From Polytrichum commune (lineage: Eukaryota; Streptophyta; Polytrichopsida; Polytrichales; Polytrichaceae), in the NCBI GenBank assembly GCA_950295325.1, contig OX485808.1, forward strand, positions 14,572,501 through 14,636,500: 64,000 nt of DNA, read 5' to 3'. Positions within the stretch are counted from its first letter, which is position 1. The number at the start of each line of letters is the position of its first letter. The notes under the pieces are model-generated. The model saw only the letters and a program-made list of their open reading frames with translations, ran no database searches and was not told the DNA's origin. Below are positions 26,786-38,065 of the stretch, one piece after another. The position numbers and the translations under genes are program-made.

Positions 26786-28849
26786 AAGGGGGGGGGATAA
26801 GGTAATGAGATCTTAAAGTAACATCTTCCTTTTGGTAATGACACCTATTTTTCTTCCTTAAGCCATCAACAAGTGAATGCAACGGTGCTATCAAGTAAGT
26901 CATTGTTAAAAGTAGTTGATCATACGCAACTATAAGTACAAAATAACACGACTTTGACCATTCTTAGTGGCGGTGTAAGAAGGATTCAAGATCGCTTTAA
27001 AAAGAGCATCAACTTGGCCAATCACAATGATCAAATCAAGGTCCTATCTACTCAATGAGGTGGTGTAAGAAGTGATATACGAAAGGGGGGCAACAACTTT
27101 ATTTAACAAAACATCCTCACCCGCAATTAAGGTGATTTTGTGGTGATTCTCACCTACCAATCCGACATCAACAGGACCCCCCCCCTTCCTTAGTGGAGGG
27201 TAAAAATACCCATTTCTTAAAACGACCATAAGAATATATGTAGGTTGCATATAAATTTATGATTTTTGAAAAATAATAATTTGTAGGCTCTGTAGATTTG
27301 CTAATCTAAGGATTTATTTTTGAAAAAACGTCCATGCTATTTATTTAACCTGCTTGAAACAGTAAAAGTTTCTTAAAATTTTGCTTTAAGCGAAATGTAA
27401 TTACTTGTACCTTGTTTGTCGACGGATTGTGAAGCAGGTGGGAGCCACACATCGGTCACTCCAAGCTCCACCAAGTCCTCCACTTTGGTCTTAAAAAACT
27501 TCCACCATAGTTGTGTGTTTTTATGCGACTCCCAATTGAATCCCTGCATCGAAGTAAAGGAAAATGGCCATTTCATAATAATAATAATAAAATAGCTCAA
27601 TTTTTTTGTAAACACTATAAGGCAAATACCCGTGGTTTATTTCAAAACATTGGCTATAATTAAACATGTAAAATCTTGACAGGTGGTTTAATTTGAGATT
27701 CTCTCCGTTGGTTCCCCTCGTGAACCTCAACATAGAATTTCAATGAAATAGGGGTCATCGTTTCACGTCGAGTCAATGCCATTCTCATGGCAATGAGGTT
27801 TAATGCCTTATCAAATCAAGGAATAATAAACAACAATCCGATTCACATTCGTCCTTTGGATTGGAACCAAACCAATTCAATTGAAAACCCACATCCAGTT
27901 ACCAAATTTGCCATAACCTACTTTATAAGATATTTGACGCACACATTACGAATTAGTTTGGATAGTGCACGATTGATCTATAGAAGGTACAAAGTGGACA
28001 CTCGTATTACATGGACGCCTTTATTTGAGTGGCATGTAATACTAGGGTTGTGGTTAGGATCAAGCATCAAAAAGACATGCGTTACGATGACATCGGATTA
28101 TATGTTCAAAACATGTTATCTATTAACATGTGCTCAATAATGAACACAATTAGGAGGGCACGTGGGATCAATGAAAGCGTAAGAGAATCTTCACTTGGAC
28201 GTTTCATAATTTTCGCGTCCGAACTCTAATTTTAAAACTCGAAATGATAATCTTTGCGGTTCACAACTGCTGATTGCATCAAGCAAGTCTTGGTCCAATG
28301 GTTATACTTGTTTGTGGAGTTCAAAGTGCCCGCAATAGGGTCACACGCTTTTAATTCAATAAAGAACGATGCAAGTTTCTTTCAAATGTCATGAACTGCT
28401 GAAATCGATGACGAATTTTTGTTTGACGTCGAGATTCTTACTTGGAACATGATGACATCCAAATTGTCCACAGGCGTCGGACGCGCCGGCCGCATCTTCC
28501 CACCGTGGTGGTACTCGAAGTGTCGTTTGTGCAACTCCTTGTTCCGGAACCTCTCTTGGCCATCGCTCGTGAACGTTGCCGCAAAAACTCGGAGGCGATT
28601 TGCACTTCGTTTGTTACGATTACGATGATGCAAAGTATTTGGGCTCGTACAAATCGGTGATGACGATCTCTTAACTTTCGGACTCGAGTCATCCCCGCTC
28701 TTCTTCGAGTGGTTTGGTCCTCGTATCCACCGTAATTGCTCTCCCTTGTTGTGTTCCCGAACAAAAGTGGATCGGAGACCTAAATCCTTGGTACGACCTT
28801 GACCGTTGAACGTCAACAAATTGTGGCCACAATTCCATGCTAAGCTCAT
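16261..28849 (-). CDS. Alpha-amylase (GH13), probably plastid-targeted, complete, 9 exons
   Basis: Endo-acting hydrolase of alpha-1,4 glucans. Exons on the minus strand: 28849-28442, 27543-27411, 26352-26135, 25165-24960, 23521-23433, 22431-22279, 21489-21353, 18085-17916, 16591-16261; phases agree and give 614 aa. Residues about 1-135 are basic, Ser/Arg-rich and resemble a transit peptide. The GH13 barrel starts at GFNWESHKN (about 137). Seen: DVVINH (218-223), WRFDYAKGY with nucleophile Asp309, FAVGEVW with acid/base Glu334, [10 protein letters not shown] with Asp416, and the C-terminal sheet ending at NYAVWE (531). About 83 extra residues, Pro-rich and charged, follow before the stop, longer than typical plant amylases. 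Exon 5 (89 bp) is easily missed but carries the catalytic Glu. Introns 2-8 are long and full of repeats. Chloroplast targeting is inference; a close call is plant AMY2- or AMY3-type amylase. Confidence 0.93.
17795..17860 (+). mobile_element. LINE/SINE 3'-tail remnant
   Basis: The words ACAGACACTTCATTCACGT and CGGTCCCCT, then GGGATCAAAATTTCT and a (TC)n tract, match the 3' end shared by the LINE (61,850-61,932) and the SINE (58,553-58,640). It lies in amylase intron 8. The upstream body was not delimited. Confidence 0.5.
18160..18560 (+). repeat. Interspersed repeat D, copy 1 (amylase intron 7)
   Basis: Shares words such as TCTAGCTTGTCCTA, AGGATAGGTGAG and CAAGTCCCATGGGCATA with an inverted copy at about 20,250-20,620 and a direct copy at about 62,930-63,240. 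No coding potential; class unknown. Confidence 0.55.
19793..20231. mobile_element. Fold-back / MITE-like element in amylase intron 7
   Basis: The left arm (about 19,793-19,862) and right arm (about 20,165-20,231) are inverted: both contain CATTGTCAAGTTGA followed by CCACGTGCGG. The interior is very AT-rich. No clear target duplication was found. Confidence 0.45.
20250..20620 (-). repeat. Interspersed repeat D, copy 2 (inverted)
   Basis: Inverted relative to the copy at 18,160-18,560; together they could form a long hairpin in the primary amylase transcript. The words TAGGGTATGCCCATGGGAC and CACCCATCCTAGTA are diagnostic. Confidence 0.55.
21192..21219. repeat. (TA)n microsatellite
   Basis: Uninterrupted TA repeat of about 14 units in amylase intron 7, just downstream of exon 7. 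Confidence 0.9.
21600..21760. repeat. MITE-like repeat with GTGGGCCACAT motif
   Basis: Contains GATGTGGGCCACATTAAT and CAACCCACACTAAATTTC, related to the elements at 15,277-15,550 and 31,853-32,213. Lies in amylase intron 6, next to exon 7. Ends not fixed. Confidence 0.4.
21930..22150 (+). repeat. Direct repeat flanking amylase exon 6, copy 1
   Basis: Words ACATGTTGAATTCCATCA and TTGGAAGTGTATCGACAAAT recur in diverged form at 22,500-22,820. The two copies lie on either side of the 153-bp exon 6. Confidence 0.5.
22500..22820 (+). repeat. Direct repeat flanking amylase exon 6, copy 2
   Basis: Diverged second copy of 21,930-22,150, with ACATGTTGAATCCTATCA and TTGGAAGTGTATTGACAAAT in the same order. 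A small AATG microsatellite (22,451-22,474) sits between it and exon 6. Confidence 0.5.
23265..23395 (-). repeat. Partial copy of ACACTAA-type MITE
   Basis: On the minus strand it matches the first part of the element at 30,650 (TTGCTCAATACTAATTTTTAA, then the TGTCATTACCACTAA segment, ending ACATTATTTGTCAT). Lies in amylase intron 5, immediately after exon 5. Confidence 0.5.
26755..26784. repeat. (GT)n microsatellite
   Basis: About 15 GT units followed by a G tract, in amylase intron 2. Confidence 0.9.
26810..27250 (+). repeat. Interspersed repeat E, copy 1 (amylase intron 2)
   Basis: Matches 29,390-29,790 in the same orientation; shared words include GCATCAACTTGGCCAATCAC, GAGTACAAAACAACAC-like segments and TTCTCACCTA, both ending in a C-tract (CCCCCCC). 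Confidence 0.6.
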
Positions 28850-29389
28850 TTTTCCTCACTCAAACCCTAAAATCCTCATAGGTTGGATTTCATGCCATTG
28901 TAGAAGAGCAAGTGGCCCTTTCGACCATGGGGGGAGAGGTTATTGTGGATTTTGAATAAGCATGTGCATGAGGGTATTAGGGCGCCTCTCAACTTGCGAT
29001 TGTAGACATTTTTTGAATGAGAAAGTGTGATAGCATGATGCAAAATTTGGAATTGTAACCCTAACTCTTGTGTTCCATGTGATTATACTATTAACAACCA
29101 AATGGCCGTATGGACAAGTGATTAAATTCTAAACAACCTCAAATATTGCATGAATGCGCATGTGGTGTTATTCACCCACCTCTAGAAATCTACTATACAA
29201 TGGACAACATGGCGGTGATGTTGGATTTACCTTCCAATTGTATGAATGTATTCTTTGTATGATTTGAAGTAACTTTTCTTTCCTGAGAGAAATGACGCTT
29301 GAGCATTGTAAGTCAATGAAAATTCCAAAGTCAATTACATAGTTCAATGACACTTTTGTAGCCAACATCATTCTAGTGATTGCTAATGG
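28850..29389. other. Amylase upstream region
   Basis: Directly upstream of the amylase start codon; should contain its leader and core promoter. No TATA box at a convincing distance and no other gene seen. Confidence 0.3.
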
Positions 29390-29790
29390 AGACGAGCCTA
29401 AAAGTATCACTTGCCTTTTAGCAACACCTATTTTCCATCTCTGAAACGATAAACCATTAGTGCAACGGTGCCCCTAAGTAATCCATTGGTAAAAGAAACT
29501 AATTAGATGCGGCATTGAGTACAAAACAACACAACTTTGGCCAATCACAACGGTAGTGTAAAAAGGACGTAAGAGTGCTCTGAGAAGCGCATCAACTTTG
29601 GCCAATCACAATGGCTATTCTAAGTCTATATGCTCAACGAGGCAACGTAAGAAGTATTCCACAAAAGGGGAACAACACCTTCATTTAATAAGTTAGAAGA
29701 CTCTCACTTGCAATAACAATTCTCACCTAAAAATCCAACAAAATTGGGACCCCCCCGCGGGTGGATTGTAAAAGGTTTATTTTTATAAAA
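29390..29790 (+). repeat. Interspersed repeat E, copy 2
   Basis: Second copy of the 26,810-27,250 repeat, about 550 bp upstream of the amylase start. The pair flanks amylase exons 1 and 2 as direct repeats roughly 2.6 kb apart. Confidence 0.6.
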
Positions 29791-29799
29791 AAATCTTGG

Positions 29800-30640
29800 C
29801 AAATTTTTGTAAGTGTCATATAATCTTTGAAGTTTTTAAATTATTTTTATGTAGACTCTACATAATTTTTCAGATTTGTTGATTTTTAAAAAAAAAAAAT
29901 TCAAGCTATTAAACCTGCCCAAAACAAGAAGAATTCTTGTAAGTGTCATTTTTAGGCTCATCTAAATTAATAGGTATACATGTTATAGCTCATGCTTGGC
30001 ACTGTAAAAAACACAACACACAATAATGTGCCACTCTAAATATCATACTTAAACCCTATTGAGAAGACTATATCATTCAAAAGAGCTTTGAAATTAATAA
30101 ACAATGCAATGAATTTTGTTTTAATCAATGATACTCTCGGGCTCTTCTTGATAATAAAACTCACATAAAGATATATCTAAAAGCACTCCAATGTTGCTAT
30201 ACTGGATGTTGCTTGTGTTAGATTTAGCTACCAATGTGATAGCTTTAATTGTCCATGTCAATTAGGGGGTCAAGTTTTTACTACATTGGATGGATAAGAG
30301 GTATGCTAGTTACACAAGGAATTGGTTGAGTTTTAGAAATAACCAGTTGAAGTTCAAGACTTTAGGAAAATTACACATCATTTCACAAGATTATATCATA
30401 TATACCTCAATTTGATAAAGGAAAAACCGCAAGATGTGAACATGTAACCGGTTGGACTTCGTAACATCTAGGATCTCCACTAATTATGCCCAAAAATCTT
30501 CCCGGACATTGATAGTAATGAATTTGGGCATTTTTAGGGAATTTCACCAAATTTGGGCATCTTTACATAAAAATATAGAAGTTGGCTGTGGGCCGCTTCT
30601 CTTTTGGTTTCCTTGGAAAGAATAATGTGGGTTAGGTAGG
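29800..30640. other. AT-rich intergenic sequence
   Basis: No gene, RNA or clear repeat structure recognised between repeat E and the MITE-like element at 30,650. Confidence 0.4.
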
Positions 30641-30649
30641 TACTTACTA

Positions 30650-30905
30650 CACTAAATATGATATTTAGTGTCACCAATTCTAAGTGCCTTGCTCAATATT
30701 AGTTGTAAACCGCGGTATAGTCACCAACACTAAATGTTAACCCAACATTATTTGTCATTCCTTGTAATTTTTTTGGGGGATTATAGATTTACAATGCTGC
30801 AATTAATATCGCTTTCCAAGCAGTTTTTCATCCAAATTTGAATCACCATGACAATATTTCATCACAAGTTGTTGACAAGGGAAGGTAGGGTTTTGGCCAA
30901 TGGAT
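30650..30905 (+). mobile_element. ACACTAAATAT-type MITE, subfamily 2
   Basis: Begins with TA then the palindromic terminus CACTAAATATGATATTTAGTG, followed by TCACCAATTCTAAGTGC. The body matches 12,480-12,724 inverted (ACAATATTTCATCACAAGTT, GGTAGGGTTTTGGCC). The right boundary is approximate. Confidence 0.55.
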
Positions 30906-31852
30906 GAACTCATCCATCATCCTTGACAATATTTGTTCACTTGTTCATAAGAATTGTTATGGGCAACGCTCTGATATGGGTATCCCCTCTTGAAATAGTG
31001 TGATTTTAGAAAAATGTCATTTGAATAATTATAAAATACTGAAAATTTATAAAAAAGAAAAGAAATTAGTGTTATGATAGATGGCATGGGTACAACCGCA
31101 TACATAATGTTTTTTAGCACACATAAAATGAGTTATACATGAGTCACGCATAGTGAGACACATCTTAGGGGTACCTTTTCGAATATCTATTATTTAGGTA
31201 TATCAAATATCATTTTGCATCCATTCAATGAATATGGAAACTTCAAAGTTATCACATGTGGAAACATAACGATCTATCAAAACCCAACCCGCTCTCTAGA
31301 TTTGCATTGAAACCACATGTGGATGTGTTACCAACAAAATCACATGTGTAACATCCAAATTTTACTTAACAAACAAACAAACAAACTTTATGAGACTTAC
31401 ATCACTCTATAGTGTGGATTTAAAGCCCTAAGCTTTGGTCCTAATATCTAGTGATGGACATTCCATGTTATAATGAAGCATGTCAACGTCATGCTAAGAA
31501 CGGAATTAGGAGATTGTTAGGTCTTCGATGGAGCCAATTCATCAAATTTTTGCAATCATAGTTCTAATCTATAACCACACGTTGCAATAAATTTTATCAA
31601 TGCTCCAACAACAAACAACCAACACACCCAACTTCCTTAAGCTCTGTACTTTGAACCTTAAGCTTTCTTTACATCTTTTTCCTCCCGGGATCATCATTTT
31701 TGCCTTGGTCACGAGCACCTTCCTACACACACCAAAGTATTGAAGAATTCATGTATCGTTTATTGTGTTGACCGTTCAGTGACTTGATTATGGAGTTCAT
31801 TGCTGGGTCCAATTTACAATCCTAGGGTTGTAAACAATAGGCTCTAATAGTA

Positions 31853-32213
31853 TACTAAATAGTCTTATTAGTGTGGGTGGAGAATTAGGGTGGAAATAAT
31901 TAGCATGGGCCACACTAATTTCCTACTCAAAGTCGAATTTCTGTGGGTCCAAGACCACGGTCTTTACCTAAGTCTTCATGAAGACTTCTGACCAACACCT
32001 TACATAAAACAAAATAAAAGAGTCACCTAACATCAATAGTAGCACAAAAACAAATCATCACCCACATTAATTTTCTAAAAAATAATCACTGTGGCCCGTG
32101 TTGATTTGTACTAAATTTAGCATGGGTTGAACATTAAATGCGGCCCATATGAATGAGAATTAGTGTGGGCTCTAGAAAATTAGTGTGGCCCACAATAATA
32201 GGAATATTTGGTG
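31853..32213. mobile_element. TA-flanked MITE overlapping the methyltransferase 3' end
   Basis: Termini (TA)TACTAAATAGTC and, inverted at the right, (TA)CACCAAATATTCC are flanked by TA (31,851-52 and 32,214-15). The interior has several TTAGTGTGGGC / GCCCACACTAA motifs of the family. The right end extends into the last coding exon of the methyltransferase gene and supplies its stop codon. Confidence 0.6.
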
Positions 32214-35200
32214 TACCTTTGTGCAAATATACACATAGTGCAAGTCAGGGTCTTCAAGATCGAGCTTCGCACCCAAGCTCAAGTCTTCAGTGAGAGGCAC
32301 CGGCTCCAAGAAAAATCGAGAAGTGCTTTCATGAGAAGTCTTAGCATTGGGTCTCGCTACATATGGACAAGCCCTCACCGCTTAATTTCAGTACCAACAT
32401 CCACTCATTAAGTGTGAACGGTATTTACAGTTTCATATAGTATCACATAGACTTGCACCATAGCTTATTATTAAGATCATCACAAGCATTAAATTTAAAC
32501 ATTACAAAAATAAAAATTTATGGGTCTATTCTAAATTCATCACGTTAATTTTTTCAAAAGATTGAAAATTCCATCACACAAGCAAATTCAAGTAAGATGG
32601 AATTGTTTCAATAGAGTTGGATGTAATTGGATGCAATTCTTTACCAACCTGTTACTTTTTTTCAAAAACATTGGTTTTGCTTTCTTTGAATTGATTAGTC
32701 ATGAATGGGATATCAACCTAGGGTATGATATTAGTCATGAATTGGATTTTGAAGGGGGGTTGGTTTGTTGGAGAGCCCTTACGTGTGACATGTAGTTTGA
32801 TGTCCCAATGGAAAGTGTGAACACCATTGGACTTCAAATATGGAAGTCGGGCTCGAGGATCGCCATATGTAACCTGCAACACACCTCAAGACATTGATTT
32901 GGCTACAAACTCATAATCACCAATCTTTAATACGCATGTCATATATACTCCATGAATATAATGTTGACACATGGTTTGCATCTATATTTCAAAGAAGATT
33001 TAAAACTAGGATTGAAGTAAATATGGACAAAAGACTTGGCCAAAATTAAGAATGCATAATAGAGTATTTTTTGCACAATCGAGACATGCACATTGCAAAA
33101 AAACAATTACTTGGGGGAAGTAACTAGAAGAAAATGTTGGAAATCCCAATAATACATACTTTAAGAAGCAATTTGGTCAAATACCAAAAGAGTACATGCA
33201 ACTAAAACGTATTACAACAAGAGATGCAGTCCACATCTAGAATCAAATTGTCATTTCTATTATAGGTGTTGCCAACACAAGTTCACAAATATTAATTCAT
33301 GATATCCAAATTCATGCATAAGTCTAGATTTGCTTAATACATAGTTTTAATCATGTTGATGATTATTTGGATAGAAATAAACTTTAGCGATGAACACACT
33401 GAACTTACCAATAGGTAATTGCCGCCAGGTTTCAATACCCTAAACATTGGAAATAAACAGAAGATTATCATTAGCTTATATAAGCTGACGATTACCATAT
33501 TGATACAAAATAATTTACATGTCATTAACATCTTCTGAGTGACATTATAGACACACTAGAGTGTATGTCTACTTAATGATCAAGATATGAAGGTCACACC
33601 TCCGAACCTCCGACAACATGCCCGAGCCGCTATATGGAACGACACTTCCACACTGTTAGAATTCAAAAAATCATTTCAACTTCAACAATTACTAGGATGT
33701 CATCAATTTATGAAAAAATTCAAAAGAGAAAATGCATTTCTTAAGAAAATAGATAAATACTTGGTTTGTTAATCTTCAAATATATTACATGATTTCATGT
33801 TGAACACATGAGAATGGTGAGACAAATTACCATCAAAGAGTCGAACATGCCTAAAAGTGTTCCATTGATATGTTCAACAACAACACATCAAAATGTCAGC
33901 AGAAACCTGCATGGACCAAACATACAAGCCTCCTTGACTTCCTCTCACAATACTTTTCAACACTTTGGACTCAAAAGTTATTACAAAATAACTTTGTATA
34001 AGAGCAACATTGAGCCTTTTTTCGTAGTTGAGGTTTGTGGTTGCTACTGAAGGATTTTTGATCATGCCAGTGCCATCATCTATAGGTCTACCCATTTATT
34101 GGCGGGAATTTCTAAACAAGCTAAACACCTAAATAACCATGTGGAAACTTAGAAGCTTGCTTCGGGGAAAAATTGGACAATATGTGTTGAGAAATACAGG
34201 CATCACCTCTCTAACATAATCAAAAAATTAATATTAGCCACGTAAATTGAAGGTGAAAACGTTGACAACTAATCTCACCGTGGAATTAGCATTGAAAACC
34301 ATGAATTAGTCTAGTGAGATGAAATTGGAAGTAATCAACCTTTAGGTGGTCAGTTTTACCAGACACTCAACATGTCCTGCCACAAACCCCAAAATCTCTC
34401 TAAAGGAACACTCAGTCAGCCATGCTATCGAATGAACGACTTCATGCTGGACCTCAAAGCCATGTCATTGACTACCTAACACAAAGACAAGTCCCTTCAC
34501 TCCTGGATGTAGGCCATGTCCAACCATATAGGATCAGTACTATGGGGAAGCCCAAGACAAGGCTGATGAGAATTTGTTAAATTTGTGTTAATATTGTGTT
34601 GATTAGACATTATCATGTTTTTGGGGGGCTAGCGACTCACCTTTATCCAAAACTGTATCGAACTGGTCATCTTTAAAGTCTTTCATGTCTCGCACATCCA
34701 TGCGGTGATCTATCCATCATCAAAACATTGGCCTCACCACCTTACTTTTCAACAGGCCTCAAAGTCGCGATCCCATGTCAAGACCATAATCTCAAAGAAG
34801 CTTTATATAGTGACCAGTTGGGTCAGTGATAAGAGATATGAGGAAATGAAAATTTTGAGCTTACATTCCAGTTGTGGTAAGTGCTTGTACTTGATTTTCA
34901 TTGCATCAATGACAACTTGTGAGATGTCAATGTTGACAATATGTTTGTACCCATCTTTCACCATGTCCTCTGATATGACTGCACACTCCAATACAAACCT
35001 CATTATGACAATCTCCCAAATTCACATATCATTTATGAATCATCTTAGAAGCTCAGTGACCTCAAATGTGTATATATGGCACAAAATAGACTAATACTTC
35101 TATAGTCATCATACTAGACAACTCATTTAAGCCATATACAATATGTTATGAAATTAATAGCTCCACTGTCACCTACAGACTTAACGTAATGCATCGTTAA

Positions 35201-35855
35201 CTAACAAATCACCTGCATTCCCACAGCCGACCATGAGAATTTTATTCGTCTTTGGTATGTACTTGCGGATGAGGAATGCCAGTCCAGAGTAGCTTTGGTA
35301 CCAATCAAAGGGACCGGTATCCATGCTGTAGCGGCTGTTCCAATAGCTTTCATCTCCATAGGCCTACACTTAACAGTTGCATGCACAAAAGGTGTACTTC
35401 GTAACAGTAAAATTCTTATTCCCCTAGTATTAAGAAAGGAGGCATTCATGGTACTTGAGTAATTTGCCTAGTAGTTACAATTGATTATTATTAGGAGAAA
35501 TAACCTTTAAATCTTTAGTGAAAACAAAGTCATATTCATCTTGATTTCAATGTGAATCATTTTTCAACTCATTAGATTCCAAGACTCAATGCTGCCCCCT
35601 CAGAAAGTAGGTCAATAGACTTTGATCCACTCCCCGGTTGCATCGAATTTTTCTGAAAATCAATCAAGTAGACGCTGAAGAGAAACATCAGACCAAATTT
35701 GCACAGAATTTCAAAAAGTGACGCATTCCTGGATGTTTGAAATTGCAAAGACTGCAACGTTATGGGGACTCGAAAGAGCATTGATTCAAGGCAAGAGCTT
35801 GAGCATCTGTGTTCCGGGATTTCCTACTCACCCAATGGGGGAAGTTGTTCAACAT
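32172..35855 (-). CDS. Class I SAM-dependent methyltransferase, METTL13/EEF1AKMT4 type
   Basis: Small seven-beta-strand methyltransferase; relatives methylate lysines or the N-terminus of eEF1A. Exons on the minus strand: 35363-35213, 34978-34865, 34709-34641, 33850-33831 (20-bp microexon), 33652-33600, 33439-33409, 32873-32783, 32380-32172; all phases agree (245 residues). Seen: YGDESYWNSRY and FDWYQSYSGLAFLI near the start, SAM motif I ILMVGCGNA, acidic loop VNIDISQ, MDVRDM, DTVLDKG, MFDSLMCG, RRVLKPGGNYLL, TYGDPRARLPYL, FLEPVPLTED and HYVYICTK at the end. The first exon is uncertain; 35855-35832 (ATG, 8 codons, then GTGAGT) fits phase 0 and would give 253 aa, the usual family length. The final 13 codons and stop lie in a MITE. 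Family call is firm; substrate is inference. Confidence 0.88.
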
Positions 35856-36725
35856 GTTGGCATGCCGGATATACACAGGGTAGAGCAGAATAAACGGCTG
35901 AATGGGAATTCCAAAAGCGAAATCACCTACTAATCTAACCCCAACCAGACAACCATAAACAGAATCTATCTGATTATTCAGCTTGACAACTATGTGGAAT
36001 TCAATAAACAAAGCAATAAATCTGTTGATTAGAGGCTTTGGTTTGAGGTTGGCAGTGTACGAAGAGCTGGAGAAGGACAGGTAAAAATGATTTAAACTGT
36101 GACTGCAAAGATGAGCAACTTAAAGAAGAGCAACAAATGTCAAAGATCGATTACGATGTTTCACATTCACGAGCACATAATATTATGTGCAATGTTTAGA
36201 TAGTACATAGCGTTACTTGTACATGGACTTTAGAATTAATTTGAAGCGAGTTGCACGTTTTTTTTATTTTTAATTGACATGAATCACAGAAGTAATGGTA
36301 TTTCAAGTATCGTAGATACTTTACTTTGACAGAAGCATGAGGGTTAATAGTGAAGGGTTGAGCGCAAGATACAGAGAAATGCAAAAAAACTTGTCACGTG
36401 TATTGTGGGAGTACGATGTTTCTGGCTTACCACCATATTTTTGCTGCTGACAGTTTCACCTTCTTTGGGCTCAATCATCACTTGGCCTGCACCCTTATTA
36501 AGTTGTAGTAAGAACTGCAAATTTCCATACTTGGGACAATCTGCCAACTGACCAAACGACTAGGTTAACACCGAAATTCTGCTGATAGCTATGAACCCCA
36601 TATGACGTTTCTCTGATTTCTGGTGACAAAATGGCAGGAGGTGGTGACGATTTGAATGACTGGAAAAATAATTCTAAAAGCAAATATGGAATGACCTTAC
36701 ATATCAGCCCGAAACTCACTCCCCG

Positions 36726-36965
36726 TCACTTGCGCCGCTTCACAGGAGAGGCTTGTGCGATCTTCTTATTTTCTGACCTGTCCTTAAAAGAGTTGTAGAA
36801 AAGATGAAGAGCAAGAGCCTTTTGAGTACTTAAATGACACTGCTTCTGGGAATAATGCAGAGCTAGCAGGTGAAGGAGAAAGTGGCTGTTGGGAGGGAGA
36901 TTGGGAGAGACCTGAAGCACAAGGTTATCTTTACCGAACAGATTTTCTTGCTGGTGTCCACCAAG
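36726..36965 (-). other. Unassigned candidate coding exon
   Basis: A frame open from about 36,963 to the TGA at 36,726 reads as plausible protein (HQQENLFGKDNLVLQ near its start, basic end ASPVKRRK). It could be the last exon of the kinase/hydrolase gene: the preceding hydrolase exon ends in phase 0 at 38,066, and this frame can start in phase 0 after AG. A further open stretch at about 36,434-36,546 (start GCAGATTGTCCC) is similarly orphaned. I do not recognise either. Confidence 0.3.
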
Positions 36966-37663
36966 CTCAGTTACTTATTTATAATCCTACTGGCACATCC
37001 AAATATTTCAGTCATGTATAACTGAATCATTATAGATTTTGATCAGTTCACAAATGTTAACCTTCTGCCATTTAACGTAGTTTCTATGTTGTATGGGACC
37101 AGCCAATAGTCCAAACTTCGCAGGTCTTGATATCTAGTCCATAACGGATGAGTCATGGTTAATCTTGCTTTGAGATAAGAAATCTTTGCATTCTAGGAAT
37201 TAACCAGAATATGCTTTTCCTTTACGATCCTTCAGTCAAGTGAAGGTATAATCTGTGACATCACTGCATCAACTAAATGCATTCAATTGCACAAGAAAGT
37301 CAATAAGAGATGGACAAGTGCTGAATGGAAAAAGGGCCTCCAATTAGATATTTGTAGCATACATCACATTCGCAATGAATGAACACAATAACCTTGTGAA
37401 ATGTACAAGTTCCCACACCAGGTGATAGACTAATGTGCAAACCATATAAATTATGCTTTACCAGTGTTTACCCCAATTCAACCCAGAGTAGAATCTGGAC
37501 TCTAAAGTTCCAAGGGTTCTGTGCTGGGCTTACAACCCACCGGATTAAGATCTGTCCATATCGAATATCATTGCTGAGCGTTATTGTACGTCAGCTGTTG
37601 GTGAAACTCCAGCCATCTAATGGTCCACAATCACACGTCCCACCATCCAAACATCCCAAATAG

Positions 37664-37892
37664 ACGTGCCAAATGTCAGGCAATACTGTAAATCTTGCAG
37701 TATACAATTGGAAATAGCATAGATTTCTTTGAGCTGGAGTAAAAGCCGAAGAAAGCTGATTTTGACCTATTGTGACAGATGTGCCAAATGTCAGACAACA
37801 TTGTAAAACTTGCACTATACAACTGGTAATAGCACAGGTTTTTCTTTGAGCTGGAGTAAAGCCAGAAGGAAGCTGGTGTTGACGTATTTTAT
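37664..37892 (+). repeat. 115-bp tandem duplication
   Basis: Two adjacent copies (37,664-37,778 and 37,779-37,892), each starting CGTGCCAAATGTCAG or TGTGCCAAATGTCAG and containing TTTGAGCTGGAGTAAA. They lie just downstream of the last clear hydrolase exon, in an intron or 3' region. Confidence 0.8.
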
Positions 37893-38065
37893 GAGCAAAC
37901 GTTAAAACATCTTCGATATAAACCATGGAACTGATCCACACTTGCAACAGGTTGAATTTTCTGCTATGATCACGACAAGGGAATTGGCATCCACATAACA
38001 AAAACATTTTTTTTCGGTTGTTGTCACAAGGGATAGTGATACAAAAGCAGGTTCCGAAACTGTAC

